The notes below the pieces were generated by a model, which did no database searches, had not been told where the DNA came from, and saw only the letters and a program-made list of their open reading frames with translations. From Bacteroidetes bacterium UBA6221 (GTDB lineage Bacteria > Bacteroidota > Bacteroidia > Chitinophagales > Chitinophagaceae), in NCBI GenBank assembly GCA_002421685.1, contig DISB01000007.1:104023-168022 (forward strand): DNA of 64,000 bases, in the 5' to 3' direction. Both the position numbers and the translations under genes were made by a program. Positions 34,089 through 42,831 of the stretch are shown piece by piece (the stretch's first letter is position 1; each line of letters opens with the position of its first letter).

Positions 34089-35297
34089 ATGTTACAGCAA
34101 GGCCATAACGCTAAGGTAGACTGGCGCATTATAAGCTGGTTAAGAGGATTGGCGGCTTTTTACGTTGTCATCAACCACTCCAGGGGTGCACTGTTCTCAG
34201 ATTCTATGATGTATGCACAGTATGTGAATCCTAAAGAGAGCTGGCACTGGTGGGAATGGGCGCAAATAACTTTGATGAACCACACAGGTTTAGGTTCAGA
34301 ATTCGTTATCTTGTTTTTTCTCTTATCTGGTTTTTCTATTGCTCACAGTTTAAGAAGTAACACCAATATTCCCGGGTTTTATAAACGTAGGTTTGTACGT
34401 TTATATCCGCCTTACCTGTTGGGTATTTTATGGGCATTTTTCGCATTCTTTCTTATCTGGACATTCGTGCCTGCGGTGTACTACAATCCCACGGAGGGTT
34501 ACGCGCCAATGTCCGCTGTATATCAAAAAGTAGCGCACCTGCCCACATTGGTATCCAACCTGCTCTACATGCCAAAAGACAATGACCTGACCCACCAGTA
34601 CTGGTCGTTACCATTCGAGGTAGTGTTTTACCTGCTGGCGCCGTGGATGATCCGGAAATTCAAATTCGCAAGTGTTATCATGCTGTTGCTGTATGCTGCA
34701 GGATGGATGGTATTTGGTATGGTATATCATAATCCTGATCACACGAATACGTTATTCCAGTTCAGTTTAGAGTATGGAGTTTATTTTATTGTAGGCATAT
34801 TGTTTTATAGGTATAAAGAGAGGCTGATTTCAAATTTCAGGTTGAACAAAATCTGGTCTGTTGCAGCTATTATTGTTTTGTTTGAAATAATGGTATTGGC
34901 AAAAGGTTACCTGTTTGGCGGTGAACATAATAAGATAACCGGTATTATGACTATTGTCCTTACCTACCTGTTGATGTTCTCGGCGCTTAAATACAATTTC
35001 AGGATAAAATGGCTGGAGAAAATAGGGGACTATAGCTACACGCTTTACGTAACCCATTGGGCGACTATTTACATTGTTAAGATAATTGCCGTAAAACTTG
35101 GGTATAACTATTACTTTATACATAACCTTTTTATCTGGTACCTTGGTATACCTATGTCCCTGGGTACGGCTTACCTGCTTTACTTACTGGTAGAGCGGCC
35201 GAGCAACCTGTACCTGGAGAAACTGAGGAAACAATCCGAAGTCTCCAAACCCAAACCGCTCATAATCAATCCTGTTGGAGAGGTTGCACGAACTTAA
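34089..35297 (+). CDS. Acyltransferase-3 family membrane protein
   Basis: The 402-residue protein has ten or so membrane helices and the acyltransferase-3 signatures: ISWLRGLAAFYVVINHSRG with the conserved His30, LSGFSIAHSL, FYKRRFVRLYPPYLLG, and YTLYVTHWATIYIV near the end. Members O-acylate sugars of lipopolysaccharide, capsule or exported glycans at the inner membrane. No glycan cluster surrounds it, so the substrate is open. The start gives a short cytosolic lead; a terminator follows at 35304. Confidence 0.88.
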   Translation: MLQQGHNAKVDWRIISWLRGLAAFYVVINHSRGALFSDSMMYAQYVNPKESWHWWEWAQITLMNHTGLGSEFVILFFLLSGFSIAHSLRSNTNIPGFYKRRFVRLYPPYLLGILWAFFAFFLIWTFVPAVYYNPTEGYAPMSAVYQKVAHLPTLVSNLLYMPKDNDLTHQYWSLPFEVVFYLLAPWMIRKFKFASVIMLLLYAAGWMVFGMVYHNPDHTNTLFQFSLEYGVYFIVGILFYRYKERLISNFRLNKIWSVAAIIVLFEIMVLAKGYLFGGEHNKITGIMTIVLTYLLMFSALKYNFRIKWLEKIGDYSYTLYVTHWATIYIVKIIAVKLGYNYYFIHNLFIWYLGIPMSLGTAYLLYLLVERPSNLYLEKLRKQSEVSKPKPLIINPVGEVART

Positions 35298-35303
35298 AAA
35301 TAT

Positions 35304-35330
35304 AGGCCGCTTAAGATGTGGCCTTTTTTT
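35304..35330 (+). terminator. Rho-independent terminator after the acyltransferase gene
   Basis: AGGCCGC (35304-35310) pairs with GTGGCCT (35318-35324) with one G-T pair, loop 7 nt, followed by T residues to 35330. It starts 7 bp past the stop and ends before the ATG at 35349. Confidence 0.85.
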
Positions 35331-35348
35331 ATCGTTATATTGCACCCG

Positions 35349-36047
35349 ATGAAGAAGTTGATGATTGTATTGGCTGTTGCCCTTTCGGTAAATGCGCAGG
35401 CACAGGTAGATATAGGTGTCGGGGGCGAGTTGGGTTTCCCTTTAATGTTCAATGGTTTTGTAAAAGGGCACAATCATGCATCATGGGTGCCGGGTGCAAG
35501 GCTGGCAATTAATTATACACCGGGGCAGGGGAGTTTTACAGGTTCGCTTATAGCCGGGGTGTCGCCAATGATATTGCCGGTAGTGAGGTTTAATGGTGGA
35601 CAGGATGTGTTGTACATGAACTTTACCAATACCAATCTCAGTTTGCTGGGCCGCTTTCACAAAGCCCTGGACAACGGTGCAGAGTTGCTGTATGGTATAG
35701 GGGTGGGTGTAAATTCGCTGAAAGGCAATCGCGTGCAGATAAGTAAACGGTCTGACAACGACATCAGCAGGATAATAGAAGATTCCAGTTTTTACAACAA
35801 GGTGACATCGCCAGCATTTTACCTGAACCTGGAATATATACGCCCGCTCAATACTTCTTCCAGGGTGTATTACGGCATAGGTGCGCAGTTGCACTATATT
35901 TACTTTCTCGACCAGGGTACCAAATATCGTGTGGATATTATTGATAAAAATCTTCAATACTTCAGCCTGCAACCTGAATTAACCGGCCATATGTTGAATC
36001 CCATGGTGTTTGTCAACCTGTATTACAGGTTGGGCAAGGATAATTAA
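35349..36047 (+). CDS. Outer-membrane beta-barrel family protein
   Basis: The protein has 232 residues from the ATG at 35349; the frame also opens at 35316, inside the terminator, which is excluded. A signal peptide ends near residue 19 (NAQAQ). The remainder is strand-rich with VDIGVGGELGFPLMFNG, LLYGIGVGVNS and a barrel-like C-terminal FVNLYYRLGKDN. It looks like a porin-type or PorT-like small barrel; no exact family is recognised. The M43 protease gene starts 46 bp downstream. Confidence 0.65.
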   Translation: MKKLMIVLAVALSVNAQAQVDIGVGGELGFPLMFNGFVKGHNHASWVPGARLAINYTPGQGSFTGSLIAGVSPMILPVVRFNGGQDVLYMNFTNTNLSLLGRFHKALDNGAELLYGIGVGVNSLKGNRVQISKRSDNDISRIIEDSSFYNKVTSPAFYLNLEYIRPLNTSSRVYYGIGAQLHYIYFLDQGTKYRVDIIDKNLQYFSLQPELTGHMLNPMVFVNLYYRLGKDN

Positions 36048-36079
36048 TTCCTTTAACCTTTCATTTGGGGGTGAATACG

Positions 36080-36087
36080 TATTTTTG
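36080..36087 (+). promoter_or_regulatory. -7-type box directly before the M43 protease start
   Basis: TATTTTTG at 36080-36087 fits TAnnTTTG exactly, but the ATG is only 6 nt beyond it and no -33 TTG is at the right distance. If used, transcription would begin at or beside the start codon, giving a near-leaderless mRNA. A chance match is possible. Confidence 0.3.
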
Positions 36088-36093
36088 ATAAGA

Positions 36094-37458
36094 ATGCATA
36101 CTCACAGGTTTCAGGCAAGAGTTGCCGTACTGCTCATAGCATATTTACTTTTCGGAAGCTCCGCTATCGCACAGCAGGGCGCTAAATGTGGTTTCGACAG
36201 AACGGTACGCTCGGTTATACAATTCTACCCTGTGCTTGCGAACAACTTCAATGCGCTTACTATAGAATCAAGGGCCACAGCCAAAACCACGTTGGAAGGA
36301 ACGCCCACTGTTCCGGTTATATTCCATTTCGTCCTCACACAAAACCAACTGAACCAAATAGGAGGGACAGAGGGCATAGAGCAACGTATAGATTCTCAAC
36401 TTGCCGTGCTCAATCGCGATTTTAATGCGCAGAATGCTGATGCTGTTAATATTCCCGGTGCGTTTCAACCGTTGTACGGTAATGCAGGCATACGTTTTGG
36501 CCTGGCGCATACCGCCCCGGACGGCGCCGCCTCGCCAGGATATGAAATTACGGTTACGGCTAAAAATGGTTTCAATATCGAGAATGAGTGGGGTTCAGGA
36601 TTTGGTTTCAGTGGCGCCAAGTATGCCGCGAATGATGGCGCTGATGCCTGGGATACGGAAAGTTACCTGAACGTTTGGATCATCAATCCCCTGGAATTTG
36701 GGGCTGCAACAAACATACTTGGTTTGGCAGTACCCCCATGGCTGGCTACCAAAGAATATGGCATCGACCCTGTAGAAAAGGGCCTGGTGATACACTACGG
36801 GGCTTTTGGTAAAAGAACTGCGCTTACAGACCATTATGTGTCTGGTTCTGATCTGGGCCGCACGTTAGTGCATGAAGTAGCGCATTACTTTAGTCTTTTA
36901 CATACATGGGGCGACGACGACGGTAAATGCCCGTCCAACGGGGGTAAAGATGACGGAATAGGAGATACTCCGCCCCAGGCCTATTCATCATCCGGTTGCC
37001 CTATCTTTCCTAAAACGGATGGATGCTCTAAGGCTGCTCCCGGTATCATGTTCATGAACTTTATGGACTATTCAAACGATAAATGCCTGCTGATGTTTAC
37101 GCACGGGCAGGTAGCGCGTATGAGAGGGACATTAGAGCCCGGCGGCGATACCTATGCTTTCACGCAGCAACCCTGGCTCCTGGAATATCCTCGTACGGGC
37201 AACAATCCAATTCTGAACGATTTTACTGTTTACCCAAATCCTGCCGATGACAGGGTAAATATTGTTTTCCACAGGCAACCACAGGGCTTGCAAAGCATTT
37301 TTATTACCGATATGTTGGGCAAGGTAGTGGCCGCCAGGGAATTCGACCACCAATCATCTTTTTACACCTTTGAGATGGCCGGCCTGTACAGTGGTATTTA
37401 CCTGGTGGTCCTCAATTTCAATGACAAAAAAGAGGTAAGGAAAGTGATGGTGCGGTAA
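36094..37458 (+). CDS. Secreted pappalysin-type (M43) metalloprotease with T9SS sorting domain
   Basis: This 454-residue protease is exported to the cell surface or medium. A signal peptide ends near residue 27 (SAIAQQ). The zinc site HEVAHYFSLLH is at about 260-270, followed by a Cys/Asp/Gly segment (DDGKCPSNGG) and the Met-turn (MFMNFMDYSNDKCLLMFT). That is the M43B pappalysin layout with calcium-like loops. The C-terminal 75 residues (FTVYPNPADD ... GIYLVVLNF ... KVMVR) form a type A T9SS sorting domain. A frame extension to 36010 begins with TTG inside the previous gene and is rejected. Confidence 0.92.
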   Translation: MHTHRFQARVAVLLIAYLLFGSSAIAQQGAKCGFDRTVRSVIQFYPVLANNFNALTIESRATAKTTLEGTPTVPVIFHFVLTQNQLNQIGGTEGIEQRIDSQLAVLNRDFNAQNADAVNIPGAFQPLYGNAGIRFGLAHTAPDGAASPGYEITVTAKNGFNIENEWGSGFGFSGAKYAANDGADAWDTESYLNVWIINPLEFGAATNILGLAVPPWLATKEYGIDPVEKGLVIHYGAFGKRTALTDHYVSGSDLGRTLVHEVAHYFSLLHTWGDDDGKCPSNGGKDDGIGDTPPQAYSSSGCPIFPKTDGCSKAAPGIMFMNFMDYSNDKCLLMFTHGQVARMRGTLEPGGDTYAFTQQPWLLEYPRTGNNPILNDFTVYPNPADDRVNIVFHRQPQGLQSIFITDMLGKVVAAREFDHQSSFYTFEMAGLYSGIYLVVLNFNDKKEVRKVMVR

Positions 37459-37471
37459 GCATCAAATTATT

Positions 37472-37479
37472 TATGTTTG
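37472..37479 (+). promoter_or_regulatory. -7-type box close to the TPR lipoprotein start
   Basis: TATGTTTG at 37472-37479 fits TAnnTTTG exactly, 7 nt before the ATG at 37487. No -33 TTG is at the usual distance. If real, the ATG at 37505 (Met7) is a better start than 37487. Confidence 0.3.
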
Positions 37480-37486
37480 TACCCGC

Positions 37487-38506
37487 ATGATGAAGGAAAA
37501 GCAAATGAGATTACTATGGTTATTGCTGCCGGCCTTACTGCTGGTGGTTGCGTGTGGAAATGAAGCTGTACAACAGGAAGAAAATCCGTTGTTCAGGCAA
37601 GAACCTGCATTGAATAAAGTGACGGAAGAAATAAAAAAGAACCCCAAAAACGCCCAACTGTATTTTGAAAGGGCTGTATTGCTCGACCGGCTGGAAATAG
37701 ATAGCCTTGCGCTGAAAGATTATAAAAAAGCGATTTCTTTAGATTCTACCCGTGCAGAATATTACAGCGCTATCGGAGATATGCTGTTCGAGCATAAAGA
37801 CCTGGATGGCAGCGTACAATGGCTGGAGAAAGCCCTACGGGTAAACCCCGATGATAAAACAGCGCACCTGAAGCTGGCCAAAATGTTCCTGTATATTGAA
37901 GAATACAACAAGGCATTAAGCGAAATAAACACAGTACTGCGGCAGGACGTATATAATCCCGAAGGCTACTTCCTGAAAGGTATGGTGTATAAAAGCCTGT
38001 CGGACACAACGAAAGCGATATCCAGCTTTATGACTGCATTGCAGGTGCAGCCCGATTATCGGGATGCCATGATACAACTGGGGATTATGAATGGTATGAA
38101 GGGCGATCCTATTGCCTTGAAATATTACGACAATGCATATGCGCTCGATACACTGGACGTTTTCCCCCTGTACGCTCGCGGTGTTTATTACCAGGACAAA
38201 GGTGATTTTGAAACGGCCAAGAAGGAGTATATCAATGCTATACTGAAAGACCGGAATTACCTGAATAGCTACTATAACCTCGGGTATATATACCTGCAAC
38301 AGGATTCACTGGACAAAGCATTTCGCCAATACGATATACTTACGAAGCTGGATCCTACCGACCCCGAAGCATATTACAACAGGGGTCTTTGTTACGAACT
38401 GATGGGCAAAAAGGACGAAGCTGTTATAGACTATAAGCAGGCCCTTGTGTTCGACGAAAAGTATAAAGAACCGAAAGATGGCCTCGCACGCCTGAACGCT
38501 AAATAA
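37487..38506 (+). CDS. TPR-repeat lipoprotein
   Basis: The 339-residue protein has a lipobox LLLVVAC at about residue 23, then a Gln/Glu-rich linker and eight or so TPR motifs (for example AQLYFERAVLLDRLEIDSLAL, AEYYSAIGDMLFEHKDL, EAYYNRGLCYELMGKKDEA). It is likely an outer- or inner-membrane lipoprotein acting as a scaffold. Met1 (37487), Met2 (37490) and Met7 (37505) are all possible; Met7 gives a better leader if the TATGTTTG at 37472 is a promoter. Two small genes follow at 5 bp and 14 bp, so it leads a three-gene unit. Confidence 0.85.
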   Translation: MMKEKQMRLLWLLLPALLLVVACGNEAVQQEENPLFRQEPALNKVTEEIKKNPKNAQLYFERAVLLDRLEIDSLALKDYKKAISLDSTRAEYYSAIGDMLFEHKDLDGSVQWLEKALRVNPDDKTAHLKLAKMFLYIEEYNKALSEINTVLRQDVYNPEGYFLKGMVYKSLSDTTKAISSFMTALQVQPDYRDAMIQLGIMNGMKGDPIALKYYDNAYALDTLDVFPLYARGVYYQDKGDFETAKKEYINAILKDRNYLNSYYNLGYIYLQQDSLDKAFRQYDILTKLDPTDPEAYYNRGLCYELMGKKDEAVIDYKQALVFDEKYKEPKDGLARLNAK

Positions 38507-38511
38507 ATTGT

Positions 38512-38928
38512 ATGCGCTGCTTTGTCGCAATATCGTTTTTGCTGTTGGCTCTCGTGGCAAAGCATGCGGGTGCACAGAGCTTTATTCTCAATCGCCTGCC
38601 GCTGAATGAAAATATCAATGTGACCATTCTTGGCTGCGACAAACAATACCTTAATTGCTATAACCTTTACGGATTTGAGTGGAAGTCTGCTGATGATTCA
38701 GTAATTGGCGAATTTATCGTGTTGAAAAGCGAAGACACGTTCCAACACAAAGAAACGGTGCGGCTGAAACTATGCCGCATTAAAGAGTTTGCTATCATGA
38801 CCGCCGGCAACTGCCGCAAGATTCCGGTAGAGGTGGGCCTGCAACTTGAGTACCCGGGGCAGGAAGAGAAAATCTTCTTAAATTTTGACCCCGATGGCCC
38901 CGACCCGCTATTTATCCCCTGCAAATAG
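38512..38928 (+). CDS. Small secreted protein with several cysteines
   Basis: The 138-residue protein has a signal peptide ending near residue 22 (HAGAQ). The mature chain is beta-rich with cysteines in LGCDKQYLNCYN, KLCRIKEF, GNCRK and the last residues (IPCK); five or six thiols suggest disulfides in the periplasm. No family is recognised. The start is 5 bp after the TPR lipoprotein stop, and the next gene starts 14 bp later, so the three are probably one transcript. Confidence 0.65.
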   Translation: MRCFVAISFLLLALVAKHAGAQSFILNRLPLNENINVTILGCDKQYLNCYNLYGFEWKSADDSVIGEFIVLKSEDTFQHKETVRLKLCRIKEFAIMTAGNCRKIPVEVGLQLEYPGQEEKIFLNFDPDGPDPLFIPCK

Positions 38929-38942
38929 TATATTAGTAGTTT

Positions 38943-39683
38943 ATGTTTGGGGGGCGTTTTCTTTATTTATTTGCTGCGATTGCCTGTGCTATATTATGGC
39001 CGGATGATGTGGTGTACGCTCAAAGCAAAAAAAAACAGGCAGAACCTCCCCGGCCCGACACTGTATTTGTGACTGAGCAAAAAGAAAAGCCTAAACCAAA
39101 ACCCAACTACTCGGCGGATATGAAGGAAACAATAATAGTGATATACCCAAATGATACCGCTCCAAAACCCAGGGTAACCTATAAGGACACCGTAATAATA
39201 CTGAAAAAGGGATTAACCAAAGAGCAGATTGCGGCGCGGGAAAAAGAAAAGAACGCAGAACTGATGAAGGCCAACAACTTCTGCCAGTGCGTAAAAATGG
39301 ACATTGACGTACGGCCGGTGTTGCAAATGGAGACTTACCTTACATACAATTTTATCTTTAAGAACAACTGCAAAATTGACATTTGGGTAAGCTCAAAACA
39401 TTTCAGGTTTACCCCATACAACGCTTTTGACAAACCCGTGAAGGTGTTGCGCAAAGTGAACTTTGTGAAGCGCTACAACCATCCCGATTTTGTGAAGATA
39501 GCGCCGGGCGAAAGTTATACTTTCAACTACGCCGACGATGCTTTTTTTGAATATGACCTTCAAAAAGGGGAAACATACAAGTTTGTGTTCGAACACCGCA
39601 ATTTTGGTGAGAAGAGCAAAATAGCACCGGAAAAAACCTACCTCTGCGGACAGAAAAGGGTACAGATGATAACGGTGAAATAG
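38943..39683 (+). CDS. Secreted protein of unknown function
   Basis: The 246-residue protein has a signal peptide of about 26 residues (VVYAQ), a Lys/Pro-rich linker (PPRPDTVFVTEQKEKPKPKP) and a mature beta-rich domain. Within this are CQCVKMDIDV (near 115) and a further NNCKIDIWVSSKHF and YLCGQKRVQM. It is not a recognised family; a role with the preceding two genes is likely from the 14-bp spacing. It is followed by the convergent oxidoreductase gene. Confidence 0.6.
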   Translation: MFGGRFLYLFAAIACAILWPDDVVYAQSKKKQAEPPRPDTVFVTEQKEKPKPKPNYSADMKETIIVIYPNDTAPKPRVTYKDTVIILKKGLTKEQIAAREKEKNAELMKANNFCQCVKMDIDVRPVLQMETYLTYNFIFKNNCKIDIWVSSKHFRFTPYNAFDKPVKVLRKVNFVKRYNHPDFVKIAPGESYTFNYADDAFFEYDLQKGETYKFVFEHRNFGEKSKIAPEKTYLCGQKRVQMITVK

Positions 39684-39707
39684 AGCCTTGCATCCTGGTT
39701 CGGGCTG

Positions 39708-41225
39708 TTAATTGCCTTTTATCTTTTCCAGCAAATACTCCATGCCAAGCAGTTCGGAGCAGGTGGCTACTGCGGTGATACTGACACCCAGCACGCCGTG
39801 CAGGTTCACGTTCTGTCCTGTCAGCAGCAGGTTGGGTATTTTGGTGCGGGTGGCTATAGTAGTTTCGTTGGGTTTGTTCACATCTTTCAGAATGCCATAC
39901 AGCGCACCGGTGGGTGTACTGGTATAGTCGCGCCAGGTGAGTGGAGTAGCGGCTTTCTGTGCTGTGATATTGCCTTTCAGTATCGGCAGGCGTTCATATA
40001 CTTTGTTCAGCAGTATTTCGCTTTTCCATGCCTTGAACACATCGTAATCTTCGCCCCTGTCGTGCTCGTGGCCTGTTCGGTTGTAGGTATCGGCCCATTG
40101 ACTCACCTCGTCGTAGTGCATATAGCTGAGCACAGAGAGGCTCTCCGCATACCCTGGGTTATCCCTGTCGGGCGTATAGAACAGTGTGTAGTTGGCAGGC
40201 CATTCTTCCGGTTGGTAGTTCACGGCGCCCCATACGTTTTCTGTTGCATTCCAGTACAGGTTGTGGTGTTGCATAGGCACTGTGCCGGGTTTCAACACCA
40301 GGTTCAGCATAAAGCTGGATATAGTCTGCTGCAGGTTACTGACACGGTTGCGGTAGGCCGGCCGCAACAGGTTGCTGTCGGTAATTTGCAGCAGTACTTC
40401 GGGGTGTATATTTGCAATGAACTGTTTAGCATATACCTCTTCGCCTGTATCTGTTACTGCATGTGTCATCATGCCATTTTCTTCTACCAGTTTTACAACC
40501 GTGGTATTGCGCAATACTTCACCGCCGAGTGCCTGCAACTCCTGCCAGAGGAACTTGGATATCTGGGAACTTCCCGGCAGTACTTTATGCGAACTGTGTA
40601 TATAGCTTTCCGTCACCAGGGCGTGCAGGTAAAAAGGTGTTTTGCCCGGTACGCCTGCGTATAGCATGTTATTACCGGCCAGCACACGTTGCAGCCGTCG
40701 GTTACCGGTTAGCTTACCAAGTGTATCCGTCAGTTCCCAACCTGTAACTGCAGCTTTCTCATTGGCGTCACCCATTCTTAACCTGTACAGGGGAAAATGG
40801 TCGCCCACTTTGGTTGCCAGCCTTATATATTCTTCAAGTGCTTTTCTCTCTTCGGGAAAGTAGGGGAGTAACTGCTCCACGAAGTTATCTATGCCCTGTG
40901 CCAGCGGGTATTCAGCCATTTCATTGTCAAAGGCTATTTTGTCGAAAGCGTTGTGGTCATATTCTTTTAGTTGCAGCTTATCCATAATGCCCGCATAGCT
41001 GAAGATACGGTTGAGGGTATGGCCATCGCCCAGCCCACCTATATAGTGTACACAACTGTCAAACACTTTCTTCTCGACAGAGAAGGTTTGCAGGCAGCCA
41101 CCCACTTGTTTGTCTTTCTCTATCACGCATACCTTCATGCCTTCTTTCGCCAGCATTACCGCAGACAATAGTCCGCCCAGTCCGCTGCCGACCACCACTA
41201 TATCATATGTATTATTCGCGGGCAA
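39708..41225 (-). CDS. FAD-dependent carotenoid/retinol-desaturase-type oxidoreductase
   Basis: The 505-residue flavoprotein has the N-terminal dinucleotide site VVVGSGLGGLLSAVMLAKEG, followed by EKDKQVGGCLQTF (the second FAD contact) and the C-terminal GQNVNLHGVLGVSITAVATC. The layout is that of the CrtI/CrtISO and all-trans-retinol 13,14-reductase group. The substrate, perhaps a carotenoid or another polyene, is not set by the sequence, and no carotenoid cluster (crtB, crtY) is nearby. It follows glmM by 22 bp on the same strand. Confidence 0.85.
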   Translation of the reverse strand: MPANNTYDIVVVGSGLGGLLSAVMLAKEGMKVCVIEKDKQVGGCLQTFSVEKKVFDSCVHYIGGLGDGHTLNRIFSYAGIMDKLQLKEYDHNAFDKIAFDNEMAEYPLAQGIDNFVEQLLPYFPEERKALEEYIRLATKVGDHFPLYRLRMGDANEKAAVTGWELTDTLGKLTGNRRLQRVLAGNNMLYAGVPGKTPFYLHALVTESYIHSSHKVLPGSSQISKFLWQELQALGGEVLRNTTVVKLVEENGMMTHAVTDTGEEVYAKQFIANIHPEVLLQITDSNLLRPAYRNRVSNLQQTISSFMLNLVLKPGTVPMQHHNLYWNATENVWGAVNYQPEEWPANYTLFYTPDRDNPGYAESLSVLSYMHYDEVSQWADTYNRTGHEHDRGEDYDVFKAWKSEILLNKVYERLPILKGNITAQKAATPLTWRDYTSTPTGALYGILKDVNKPNETTIATRTKIPNLLLTGQNVNLHGVLGVSITAVATCSELLGMEYLLEKIKGN

Positions 41226-41247
41226 TAAAAGTAATTGTGCTCAGGGC

Positions 41248-42627
41248 TTACATCATTTCCCTGATGTCTTCCATAATGCGTTTGGCAATATTGTTCGATG
41301 TTGTTTCCGAGCCGCTCTCAGCATATATGCGTATGATGGGCTCTGTGTTGCTGGGGCGCAGGTGTACCCAGTCGTTGTCAAATTCTATTTTCAATCCATC
41401 TTCGGTGTTGATGGGATGGCTCTTGTACTTGTCTTGTATTTTGGCGAAGATACCCTCCAGGTCTATACCGTCGCTCAGCTCTATTTTGTTCTTCGATATG
41501 AAATAGTTGGGGTAGCTGCTCCGCAATGATTTTGCCGTTTTACCAGTTTTGGCCAGGTGTGTCAGGAAGAGTGCTATGCCTATCAGGGCATCGCGGCCAT
41601 AGTGCATTTCGGGTACTATGATGCCCCCATTACCTTCACCGCCTATTACCGCGTTTACGGCCTTCATTTTCTTCACCACGTTCACCTCGCCTACTGCGCT
41701 TGGGGTATATTCGCCACCATGTTTCTCTGTTATATCCCTCAGGGCACGGGTAGATGACATATTAGATACGGTATTGCCTTTTTTATGGCTCAACACGTAG
41801 TCGGCCACAGCTACCAGCGTATATTCTTCCCCAAACAGGCTGCCATCTTCGCATACAAAGCAAAGGCGGTCTACATCTGGGTCAACAGCTATACCCAGGT
41901 GTGCGTTCTGCTTTTCAACCGTAGAGCAGAGTTCGGTAAGATTCTCAGGCAACGGCTCGGGGTTGTGGGCAAAGTTGCCTGTTACCTCTTCATTGATGGT
42001 AATAACATCTTCCACCCCCAACGCCTTTAACAATGGTGGCACCGATATGGCACCTGTTGAGTTGATAGCATCCACCACTATTTTAAAGTTCCTGGCTTTG
42101 ATGGCTGCCACATCTACCAGCGGGTGCTGTAGTATGGCTTGTATGTGCTTTTGTATATAGCTGTCGTCTTCGGTGATGGTGCCCAGTTTATTGATCAATG
42201 CATACTCGTGTTCATTATTATCCGCATAGTCCAGTATCCACTGTCCTGCTTCCGCACTCAGGAATTCCCCGCTGCTGTTCAGTAGTTTCAGGGCATTCCA
42301 CTCTTTGGGGTTGTGGCTGGCGGTGAGGATAATGCCTCCCGCGGCTTTTTCCATCACTACCGCCATTTCTACAGTAGGGGTAGTGCTCAGCCCCAGGTCC
42401 ACTATGTCAAACCCGCAGCCCTGCAGCGTAGCCGTCACCAGGTTGCGTACCAGAGAACCGGATATACGGCCGTCGCGGCCAAGGACTATTTTGTTATTAT
42501 TGCCCTGTTGCTTTATCCATGCGCCATAGGCTGTGGTAAATTTTACTACATCGATGGGTGTAAGCCCTGTTCCCTGTTTCCCGCCGATTGTGCCTCTTAT
42601 GCCCGAGATAGATTTGATAAGCGCCAT
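41248..42627 (-). CDS. glmM: Phosphoglucosamine mutase GlmM-like
   Basis: GlmM interconverts glucosamine-6-phosphate and glucosamine-1-phosphate for UDP-GlcNAc, the peptidoglycan and glycan precursor. The 459-residue protein shows the phosphoserine loop LTASHNPKEWN (Ser104), the metal loop DPDVDRLCFV, the sugar-binding GGEGNGG and the phosphate-binding RPSNTEPIIRIYAES. Length is right for the family. Phosphomannomutase activity is hard to exclude from sequence, but the SISGIRGTIGG start and the GEGNGG loop favour GlmM. The oxidoreductase follows at 22 bp. Confidence 0.9.
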   Translation of the reverse strand: MALIKSISGIRGTIGGKQGTGLTPIDVVKFTTAYGAWIKQQGNNNKIVLGRDGRISGSLVRNLVTATLQGCGFDIVDLGLSTTPTVEMAVVMEKAAGGIILTASHNPKEWNALKLLNSSGEFLSAEAGQWILDYADNNEHEYALINKLGTITEDDSYIQKHIQAILQHPLVDVAAIKARNFKIVVDAINSTGAISVPPLLKALGVEDVITINEEVTGNFAHNPEPLPENLTELCSTVEKQNAHLGIAVDPDVDRLCFVCEDGSLFGEEYTLVAVADYVLSHKKGNTVSNMSSTRALRDITEKHGGEYTPSAVGEVNVVKKMKAVNAVIGGEGNGGIIVPEMHYGRDALIGIALFLTHLAKTGKTAKSLRSSYPNYFISKNKIELSDGIDLEGIFAKIQDKYKSHPINTEDGLKIEFDNDWVHLRPSNTEPIIRIYAESGSETTSNNIAKRIMEDIREMM

Positions 42628-42831
42628 ATTAGATGCTGTAAGTTTTTCAGGCTGCGAAGATAATTCAATAATTCCCTTATGAGGTTATATGGTTGTTATT
42701 TTGGGTTGACCCACGGTTAGTATTTATTGCGTTTTTATTAGGACATTACAATATTTTAAGATTTTATTATAAATCATTTATTCACAATTTACAGGCGGAA
42801 AGCAGTATTTTGGTAGGCTAAAACCATTCTT

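Noticed and set aside
36010..36093. N-terminal extension of the M43 protease
   Set aside because: It begins at TTG inside the preceding gene and would place the signal peptide in the middle; the ATG at 36094 gives a normal signal peptide.
38942..38949. TATGTTTG as a promoter for the gene at 38943
   Set aside because: The box contains the start codon itself, so transcription would start inside the coding region; taken as chance.
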